Part shown: positions 51,890 through 62,200 of the stretch, piece after piece
Numbering within the stretch: the first letter of the stretch is position 1
How the letters are laid out: each line of letters starts with the position of its first letter
Origin: Liolophura sinensis
Lineage: Eukaryota > Mollusca > Polyplacophora > Chitonida > Chitonidae
NCBI RefSeq assembly: GCF_032854445.1
Contig: NC_088301.1
Location: forward strand, 4,327,703-4,391,702
Direction: 5' to 3'
Length of the DNA: 64,000 nucleotides
Made by a program: the position numbers and the translations under genes
The notes under the pieces: model-generated
Seen by the model: only the letters and a program-made list of their open reading frames with translations
What the model was told of the DNA's origin: nothing
Databases searched by the model: none

Positions 51890-53398
51890 GAACGTGTAAG
51901 GGGTTACCGGTATTGCTCACTCTCATGCACGCCCTTGTAAATGCTTACCGGTATTGCTCACTCTCGTGCACGCCAGTGTAAATGGTTACTGGCATTGCTC
52001 ACTGGCATACACGTACGTGTAAACGGTTGCCGGTATTGCTCATTCTCATGCACGCTGGTGTAAATGGTTACCAGGATTACTGGTTTTGCTCACTGATTCA
52101 TACGTTTAAAGGATTACCGGTTTTGCTCACTGACACATACGTGTAAAGGATTACCGCTTTTGTTCACTGACACATACATGTAAATTATTACCAGTTTTAC
52201 TATCTGTCACTTATGAGTAAATTATTACCAGTTTTACTATCTGTCACTTATGAGTAAAAGACCGCCGCTATTGCTCTATTTCACGTATGTGTAAACTATT
52301 ATCCACATTGCTGCAGTCTTTCACATATGCATTAACTGTCATCCAAGTTGCTATGTTCTATCGCATATGCTAAAACTGTCAGCAACATTGCCACAGTCTT
52401 TCACATATGCTAAAACTGTCACCCGCACTGCGATACAGTCTATCACATTTGCATTTGTGTAAAATTCACCCACAATGCTACAGTTTATTACATATGAGTA
52501 AACTGTCATCCGCATTGCTATATTCTATCGCTTTTGCTTAAAATGTCACCAACATTGCCACAGTCTTTTACTTAGGAGTAAACTGTCACCCACATCGCTA
52601 CAGTGTATCACATATGAGTAAACTGTCACCCACATTGCTACAATCTGTCACATTGTTAGCTGTCACCCACATTGCTACCACCTATCACATTTGTGTAAAC
52701 TGTCACCTGCATTGCTACAATCTGTCACATTGTTAGCTGTCACCCACATTGCTACCACGTATCACATTTGTGTAAACTGTCACCTACATTGCTCCAGTCC
52801 ATCACATATGAGTAAACTGTCACCCACATTGCTACAGTGTGGAACATGTATGTATTAGCTGTCACCCGCATTGCTACCGCTTATCACATTTGTGTAAACT
52901 GCCACCTACATTGCTACAGTCCATCACATATGAGTAAACTGTCACCCACATTGCTTTGTAACATGTATGTGTTAGCTGTCACCCACATTACTACAGCCTA
53001 TCACATTTGTGTAAACTGTCGCCCACATTGCTACAGTCTATAACATATGAATAAACTGTCACCCACATTGCTACAGTGTATCACATTTGTGTAAACTGTC
53101 ACCCACATTGCTGCAGTGTATCAAATGTGTGTAAACTGTCACCCACATTGCTACAGTCTGTAACGTACATGTGTTAGCTGTCACCCACATTACTACAGTC
53201 TATCACATATGAGTAAACTGTCACCTACATTGCTACCGTGTATCACCTATGCATAAACTATCAACCACATTGCTACTGTCTATAACGTATATGTGTTAAC
53301 TGTCACCCACATTGCTACAGTGTATCACATATGAGTAAACTGTCACCCACATTGCTACAGTCTGTCACATATATGTGTCAGCTGTCACCCACATTGCT
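51890..53398 (+). repeat. ~40-bp minisatellite in the Lip2 region
   Basis: Tandem units of about 40 bp with core ATTGCTACAGTCTATCACAT followed by ATGAGTAAACTGTCACCCAC. It is degenerate at the 5' end (51890-52300, TACCGGTATTGCTCACTCTC type) and becomes more regular toward 53400, where it abuts the 57-bp array directly. Confidence 0.9.
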
Positions 53399-55690
53399 AT
53401 ACCTACATGTACAACCTTTGTATGGAATATGGCATGTTGACATTGCACTGTAGTTATACTTACATGTAAAACGTTGGTATGGAATATGTAATGTATACAT
53501 TCCACTGTAGTTACGCCTACATGTACAACATTGGTATGGAATATAGAATGTTAACATTGCACTGCAGTTATACCTACATATACAACATTGGTATGGAATA
53601 TAGAATATTTACATTGCACTGTAGTTATACCTACATGTACAACATTGGTATGGATTATATAATGTTTACATTGCACTGTAGTTATTGCTACATGTACAAC
53701 GTTGGTATGGAATATAGAATGTTTACATTGCACTGTAGTTATACCTACATGTACAACGTTGGTATGGAATATAGAATGTTTACATTGCACTGTAGTTATG
53801 CCTACATTTACAACGTTGGTATGGAATATAGAATGTTTACATTCCACTGTAGTTATGCCTACATGTACAACGTTGTTATGGAATATAGAATGTTTGTATT
53901 GCACTGCAGTTATACCTACATGTACAACGTTGGTATGGAATATAGAATGTTTACATTGCACTGTAGTTATGCCTACATGTACAACGTTGGTATGCAATAT
54001 AGAATGTTTACATTGCACTGTAGTTATGCCTACATATACAACATTGGTATGGAATATAGAATGTTTATATTGCACTGTAGTTATGCCTACATGTACAACG
54101 TTTGTATGGAATATGGCATGTTTACATTGCACTGTAGTTATACCTACATGTACAACGTTGTTATGGAATATAGAATGTTTACATAGCACTGTAGTTATAC
54201 CTACATGTACAACGTTTGTATAGAATATAGAATGTTTACATTGCACTGTAGTTATGCCTACATGTACAACGTTGGTATGGAATATACAATGTTTACATTG
54301 CATTGTAGTTATGCCTACATGTACAACATCGGATTGGAATATAGAATGTTTACATTGCACTGTAGTTATGCCTACATATACAACGTTTGTATGGAATATA
54401 TGATATTTACATTGCACTGTAGTTATACCTACATGTACAACATTGGTATGGAATATAGAATGTTTACATTGCACTGTAGTTATGCCTACATGTACAACGC
54501 TTGTATGGAATATGGCATGCTGACATTGCAGTGTAGTTATGTCTACATGTACAACGTTGGTATGGAATATAGAATGTTTACATTGCACTGTAGTTATGCC
54601 TACATGTACAACGTTGTTATGGAATATGGCATGCTGACATTGCACTGTAGTTGTACCTACATGTAAAACGTTGGTATGGAATATGGCATGCTGACATTGC
54701 ACTGTAGTTATACCTACATGTAAAACGTTGGTATGGAATATGGCATGCTGACATTGCACTGTAGTTATGCCTACATGTAAAACGTTGGTATGGAATATGG
54801 CATGCTGACATTGCACTGTAGTTATACTAACATGTAAAACGTTGGTATGGAATATGGCATGTTGACATTGCACTGTAATTGTACCTACATGTAAAACGTT
54901 GGTATGGAATATGGCATGCTGACATTGCACTGTAGTTATACCTATATGTAAAACGTTGGTATGGAATATGGCATGCTGACATTGCACTGTAGTTATACTA
55001 ACATGTAAAACGTTGGTATGGAATATGGCATGTTGACATTGCACTGTAATTGTACCTACATGTACAACGTTGGTATGGAATATGGCATGCTGACATTGCA
55101 CTGTAGTTATACTTACTTGTACAACGTTGTTATGGAATATAGCATGCTGACATTACAGTGTCAGAATATGGCACTACATGTACAACGTTGTTATGGAATA
55201 TGGCATGCTGACATTGCACTGTAGTTATACCTACATGTACAACGTTGTTATGGAATATGGCATGCTGACATTGCACTGTAGTTATACCTACATGTATAAC
55301 ATTTGTATGGAATATGCATGTTGACATTGCACTGTAGTTATACCCACATGTACAACGTTGGTATGGAATATGGCATGTTGACATTGCACTGTAGTTATAC
55401 TTACATGTACAACGTTGGTATGGAATATGGCATGCTGACATTACAGTGTAGTTATACCCACAAGTACAACGTTGTTATGGAATATGGCATGCTGACATTG
55501 CACTGCAGTTGTACCTACATGTACAACGTTATTATGGAATATGGCATGTTGACATTGCACTGTAGTTATACCCACATGTACAACGTTGGTATGGAATATG
55601 GCATGCTGACATTGCACTGTAATTATACGTACAGCATTTAAATATGGAATGTGTACAGTATGTTGAGATTGCACTGTAGTTTTACCTACA
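53398..55690 (+). repeat. 57-bp minisatellite in the Lip2 region
   Basis: About 40 units of 57 bp with core GGTATGGAATATAGAATGTT, ACATTGCACTGTAGTTAT and ACCTACATGTACAACG. There are two subfamilies: ATAGAATGTTTAC in the first half, ATGGCATGCTGAC after about 54500. As 57 is a multiple of three, both strands show long open frames (235 aa on plus, 516 aa on minus) made only of 19-aa repeats. The array ends about 60 bp before Lip2 exon 3. Confidence 0.95.
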
Positions 55691-57869
55691 GCGTTATTTC
55701 CAGCTTGTGGTCAAACAGAAATAACTTGTAATAAAACTTTTTTCGCTTTCAGGAAGACTGTAAAGTCGTCGCAGTTGACTAGAAATTGGGAGCTCGGACA
55801 TTTTACCACCAGGTTGTGGCCAACGCCCGCTTATCCGCCGCGATTACTGTCAAACTAATCAGAATGCTCCAAGAGCAATTCGGCCTTGACCTGGGATCTG
55901 TCCATCTCATTGGTCATAGTTTGCGATCTCACATCAGTGGAGGTAGCAGAGGTAGGTTATTGGGCGGCCATTTTAAAATCTGTATGACATTAAATATTGA
56001 GATTAGAGTAGCGATAGAGGGTCGAAGTGATGACGAATCTGTAATCTTGAAAGATGTCGCATGGATTAAATGTGGAGTTTAATTGCTAACATTCATGTAC
56101 TGATAATGGAACATGAGATTAACGGTTATGAAAAAATGCTTTATAACTTTTTATAGAATAGATTTGTTAGTATGGTACTTTTGCTCATGCGTGATGTTAT
56201 AACATATTTTCTACATTGGGTATCCGCATTTAAATGGCTTTTCTTGTGTATATGAAGAAATTAACGCATTGACAACCACGATAATGAAAAAAACTTTTCT
56301 GAAACGTCATTCAGACCTCTAAAACAATCATACAAGAAACATTTCGCGAAAAAAGTAAATTTTACGCAGACGACAAACCTATATTCTTACAGAACTGCAC
56401 GCCGCGGGCCCCCTTGTTTGAGAAGATGGATCCCGTCGCCCGACTGGACCCCCTCAGACGGGCTCTTTGTGGATACCATCCACTCAGATAAGATACAGCT
56501 TCTCGACATGGGTAATATCATACCATCCACAAGTTGCCAATGAGTACCAATGAGTACCAATCAGTACACCTCTTCGCGGAATTCGGAGAAAAAGTAATAA
56601 TCAAATAACTTGGATGTAGATTTTTTATCACACAAATATGATATTACACTTCACTTTTCAATATAAAGAATTCTAGGCTGAATGATATGGATGATGACTT
56701 CTAATATTTTAGGGTTCTGCACCCAGCAGGAGATGAGGCACATATACTTCTACCCCAACGGAGAAACACAGCAACGAGGGTGTCTGAGGGGATTGGCATT
56801 AAAGATGTCTTCAACTTGGATTTTAAGGATACAGTTACTTTCGGAAGAGCGGTGAAAACACCCAGATATTTTTTGGACCCAGTTGGTATCTTTATAAATC
56901 AACTTTTAATCAGGAATTCTTACAACGCTATGGGAAGCGCCAGACCAACCGGAATCACGGCGTCACGTCACTGGTTTCCCACGGTCACATGGATATAAAG
57001 CAAAACAGGGTTCGGGTGGCATTAGCGGATACGGTTATAAACGGGTTATAGAAATAACTGGTGCCTGATTGGTTAAAATTTATAACATAGCGATGTTTTT
57101 GATTGTATCAGTGTACAATATTTTTCTTACTTTGCACTGCGATAGTTTGGTTTTGCTACATCCCAAAAACAAAAGTTATGCTTTTTAAACTACTGTGGAA
57201 TGCTTTATCGATGAACATGCACATTTGGTCTAGTGTTTTCCTTTTAGGCACATTTTCCGAGAATATGCGGAAATGACGTCAGCGTTGAGCTTACCGCGAC
57301 TTAGCTGGAGCAGTTTGAGTACTCCTCATTCAGACTCATCCCCCAATAGACCTATTCTGACAACTACCATGGCCACGACTGGGCCCTCTTTTACAGGGTC
57401 ATATTTCTGGTAAATTTTTCGTAAAAGACTTTGTCTGGCGGTGCCATGTACGAGAAACTGATTTACGAGGTTTTGTAAAGGTGGGCCTTGAAGTCTATTT
57501 AATTTCTAGAATGATCCTGTAGGGTTGCGTCCCTTGTTTGGAAAACTGCAGTTTCAAGCCAGGTTACACTAAACTCTCTTCCTTTTGGACAGACAACAAT
57601 GGGAATGACATTCTAATCTAATCAGCTCATAATCGGTAGCTTTCCGTGGTTTACTCCAGTTTCCTCTACCCATAAACCTCATATAAGTTAAAATGACTGA
57701 TTACGGCAATAAACACCAATCAAATGAATAAATAAACCGATTAGCTCAGCTGTTTTCCCTATCACTGGCCAAATTCATAAACCGATTCTTAAGAGTGCAA
57801 CGGCACTCAAATCAACAAATGTTAATGCTGAACACCGATAGCTTTGATATTGTGCACCTGTTATACATC

Positions 57870-58045
57870 ATCTTCCTCTCCGCCCGTACGTGGGAAGGTC
57901 TGCAGCAACCTGCGGATGGGTGCAGGTTTCTCCCGGGCCCTGCCCGGTTTCCTCCCACCATAATGCTGGCCGCCGTCATATAAGTGAAATATTCTTGAGT
58001 ACGGCATAAAACACCAATCAAATAAATCAATAAATAAATTATACA
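57870..58045 (+). mobile_element. SINE fragment (body and tail) in Lip2 intron 5
   Basis: Starts in CCCGTACGTGGGAAGGTCTG without the tRNA head, runs through CATAATGCTGGCCGCCGTCA to a (AAAT)n tail. A second, much more decayed copy of the tail part is at about 57640-57735. Confidence 0.85.
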
Positions 58046-58429
58046 TCATACAACCAGGCATAGAAAGGGAAAAAAACACTGTCTTCATTTTCCCTTTCCT
58101 TAGATATCCTTAGATATATTCCACACTGTAGATTGCAGTCACAGTCGGGCTGAGCTTCTCTTCAAGGAACCCATTGTAAGTTTGAACTGTAAGTTTCTTG
58201 GCCATCCATGTTCCACCAAAGAGAACTTTGATCAGAGAGCATGGGCCGGTTGCGCACAGACCGGAAGTATAATGATGGGTTATCTTGCCTTAACCTGACA
58301 CACATTGAACTTTTGTTATCACTTTTTATTTTGTAAAAAAAAATACATATAATCGTTCACCACCATTATAAAGCTTTTCAGTCAAATTATAAGGATTCCG
58401 GGGCACAAATAAAGTTCACTGGAAATGAC

Positions 58430-58732
58430 TTGGAAGACATAGGGACCTATACGAATGCAAATAATCAAGCTGAGGGTAGTCATTTGTGTATCCAATTTAT
58501 TGATGACAGAAAACTTCCACAGTACATAGTTTTGTCTGCTGCATCGGAGAGCGTTTCTGAAGGATTGAAGGCCTTTAGAATTGATTTTGGAATTGCTTTC
58601 AAACTATCCACGAATTGCACAAATGGATTCTCGCAGCGGATTTTGCTTTTAAGATATTTACGCAATGGAATTGCAATAACCATGTCCTGGACGTTTGTTC
58701 TGGCTCTCTCTAGGGGATTACACGGACTCTGA
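58430..58732 (+). other. Unknown open frame shared by both inverted arms (left copy 45977-46225, minus)
   Basis: Open frame of 100 codons including GSHLCIQFIDDRKLPQYIVL and SAASESVSEGLKAF. The left-arm copy on the minus strand keeps this stretch but lacks about 55 bp of the middle, which changes its frame afterwards. It points toward Lip3 from beyond its 3' end. No family recognised. It may be a captured exon or simply noncoding sequence that happens to be open; conservation between arms is expected from the recent duplication and is not proof of coding. Confidence 0.2.
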
Positions 58733-59236
58733 AAGTGAAAGTAGAAGCGTGAAGGATGTGACACAGGCATGTCGTAGACGTGGTGTTCTACTACGTCAAA
58801 GGCCCGTCAACTTCGTGAGATGACGTAAGCTTACTGAGAGCTCAATACCTTACTCAGAGCGTGGGGGGCGCTGCCTGACTCCGTCTGATAAAATTCGATT
58901 AACATGTCAATGATTCCAATCGATTTTTCTTATTTCACCTGCGCAATGTTTTTCATCGTTATGCTATGTCATACAGTCTACTTGTCTATAGGCAAGGAGA
59001 GGTCAACATGGGTTGGGGATTTCTTTCCTTAAAAGAATATATTGAAAGTGGATTTGGCTTTCATACGAAATAAAACTGAAACAAATAGCTGCCATCATTT
59101 TCTCTAGACATAATCACACTGTGAATAAAATTTTTTATCCTTCAAATTGCTGCAAATTTCCCATAATTATTTATTTCTTTGATTGTTGTCTTAGGCAATA
59201 CTAAAGAATATTTAACTTATACAACGACGGCCAGCA

Positions 59237-62200
59237 TTATGATGGGAGGAATCCGGGCAGAGCATGGGGGAAATACACTACCGTAAATTTTCCTATATGT
59301 ACAAAAAGTGCACCATTTTTTTGTACAAAACCAATACTTGACACACAACAAGTCGCCATACAGTTCTTACGGCAGAATGGCTCTTGCGGTCCTGTTTTCA
59401 GGTAATATCTGCCTCGCGGGGCCTGGTTCGGTTTAGCTGGGTAACCCATCGGTGGACATCCGGTCGGTCCACAGTTGGCACAGGCGCCCTGGTCAAACTT
59501 CTCTTTGGTGGAACAAGGGTGCCCAAGAAACCGACAAGGGTTTACGATGGATTCCGTGAAAAGGTAAATGGCTCTGTCGTGACTGCAGTCTACAGCGTGG
59601 ACGACGTCTGAAATACACGAGAAATAAACAATAGTGCTATGACATGGGCTTCCAGGGGTCTCTATGCACAAAGCAATCCCTGCCCAAGTTGACCGCAAGC
59701 ACCAAGGTAACACATGTGTCGCCATGGAAGTTATAATGAACATAGCATGTGCCTGTGGCCCAGGTGTTTATAGGCTACAAGAGCTTTATAGGATTCAAAC
59801 AGATAGAATCACTGTTTTATTCATCTCAGTCTGATAGGTCTCCAATCTTCGTCGAATTTCTATCTTAAGTTAGAGTTCAATCGTGCAGACCGAGCTCGTG
59901 TTTATTTTTATCAGATCAAATGTAAGTGTGGTTACTGATACGATAAAAGAAATTATCACATGTGCATGATTTGAGCATAAACTTACCCTTGAAGTGTAGC
60001 GTGAAGACATCTTGGATGCCCGTGATATATGGGTGACTGGGGCAGCCGGGCTGCTGGGTGCCGCCATTAGGGTAGAAATCAAGGTGACCCAGCTCTTGTT
60101 GCGTGCCAAATCCTGGCAATCGATATTTTACTACGAATTTAGCATGTGCTTACAGTATACTGATGTAATTGTAAAAATAAGGACTATACAGGACTGTTCA
60201 TAAAAATGTATAGACCCATTAGTTTTTTGATAAGATACATATACGTCACCTACCTTATCTGAAAACATTTCCTATTTTACAATGTCTGCATTGAAGATAT
60301 GATTATGGACCAATGATGTTAGGCTTAAATTCTGCTGAGATTCACGACATGAACCGATTACCATTTAATCACGAATGCCTTGACACTCTGCCAAAAGTAG
60401 TGCTTCTGTATTTTTGTTTATTTATTTCTTTGCCAACATGGAGTTCAAGACCAAACATATTTACATGCCATACTGAACCACTAATTAAGATAACTGGTTT
60501 TAATTCTTGTCGGGAAATGTTTCATTTAAGAGAAGCGGACAAATTTCAGCCATCACTGGTAAATACCCTATATCAAACGAAATCATTTAGACTATAGCGT
60601 TAGATTTAAGGGTGGAGCAAACAGGAATGTCAGGGGTAAGCCTGCGGTGAGTAGCGTTGTAAGATAACCAAGGTTAAGCGTCATTGCTACTCACTAAGTA
60701 GTGTGTGTATGGTATCAAAATCAAGCTTCACACAAAATGGATTTCATTTCAAGAGGAGGCTCTTAGCTTTTCAGTATAAACAAATATCGCATTAAGGCAT
60801 ATTCTGTTATATCCCAGTGATACATAGGGATTCAAAATCAATTAGTAATTTCGTGGAGTTGGATACAAATACTTGTTCAAGAGAGTATCTGTGTTGGTAC
60901 GTCATTTGTACGTCTTAGCAGAGGTTTTACCTAGATCAATGACCGGAATTCCATCGGAGTGTATGACATCAACAAAGATGGCGTCGGAGGGATCTAGTCT
61001 GACAGCCTTGTCCGTTTCCTCAAACAGAGGGCCAGCGGGATCAAGGCCTGTCAGGACAAACACAAAGAACATAAGTTTCGTACCATCCACGTAAAGTTTG
61101 GCACAGTCTTTGGAATGTACCCTTTGGACACATACTTTCTTATCTGTTTGTGTGCAATAGCGATTTTCAGCGACCCAATTAAATGAATTCGTGTTATTTT
61201 TGGAAAAAAAATGATTTTCCAACATGATCCTTATCGATAACATATATTCTGACGCAAAAGAATGCGTCTTTGAAGCTCATGTCATTAAAAAAATCTGGAG
61301 ACGAAACAAACTGACGAAAACGAGAATGTTTAAAGCTGTACAACACTAATCGCTTTATCATTACGGTTGTGTGAGCATGTTTCAGCACAAGGCATGCAGT
61401 TGTCATGGAAGCTTACCCGTTATTCGTCCAATTCCAGGCGTACGGTGCCCAATATAACCAGCAATGTGTGATCCCAAACTGTGACCAATCAGGTGGACTG
61501 ATTGAAGGTCAAGACCGAACTGGGTGTGGAGCAGCTTGATCAGCTTGGCGGTAACGGCTGCTGTAAGGCGTGTGTTGGCCACGGCCTGGGGATAAAATGT
61601 ATGGGCGCCTTCATGCCAGTCCACGGCCACCACATTACAGTCCTCCTGCAAATGAAGAGCGGAATATTGTGACAAATCTTTGTCATAAGGGAACTACTAA
61701 GTCCCCTTGGGGAAGAGTTAGAGTTGGATGTGGATCAAACACCGTGTAAGTTTTGCTTAGAAAACGTAATTTAAGCCAGTGGCGCAGACAGACGTACCCC
61801 ACAGTGATGGGATAGTGACATCCGGCTATCGCTCGTTACATCAGTACTAGGATAGTACCTTCCCTTTGAAGGAACATCCGTGACATGTTCAGTACCCAAA
61901 CACAATTTACCTTCAGAAGGAACGTCCATGTTCAGTACCTAGATAGTACCTACCTTCTGGAGGAACAGCCATGACATGTTCAGTACTCAGACCTACCCTG
62001 AAGGAACTTTCATGACATGTCCAGTACCCAGACAAAACCTACCTTCTGAAGAAACAACCTTAACATGTTCAGTATCCAGGCACAACATACCTTCTGAAGG
62101 AACATCCATGACATGCTCAGTACCCAGACACGGCCTACCTTCTGGAGGAACATACGTTACATGTTCAGTATCCAGACACAACATACCTTCTGAAGGAACA

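Larger units (their letters stand above)
48371..58298 (+). pseudogene. Lipase pseudogene (Lip2) in the spacer of the inverted duplication
   Basis: Recognisable exons of the Lip1 family: 48371-48425 (signal peptide MKMTRTFLILVLSFTLSEG, good donor GTAAGT), 50336 to about 50480, 55753-55951, 56393-56511, 56713-56828, 58114-58298. Lesions seen: a frameshift in the A-run at the start of exon 2 relative to exon 1 phase; loss of the second half of exon 2, which runs into a repeat element at about 50480; TAG at 55780 replacing the Trp of the VDW motif; the elbow GHSLG changed to GHSLR; about 30 bp missing at the end of exon 3; loss of the catalytic Asp region at the start of exon 4 and an extra C before SDGLFVDT; a frameshift and lost donor (AAGGAT) in exon 5; and an early TGA at 58296. 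Exon 6 still has VDCSHSRA. It is more diverged from Lip1 and Lip3 than they are from each other, so it is an older paralogue. Transcription is possible but no active lipase is expected. Confidence 0.85.

Noticed and set aside
53551..55101. 516-codon open frame on the minus strand and 235-codon frame on plus
   Set aside because: Both consist only of the 57-bp (19-codon) minisatellite read in different frames; no start context or unique sequence.
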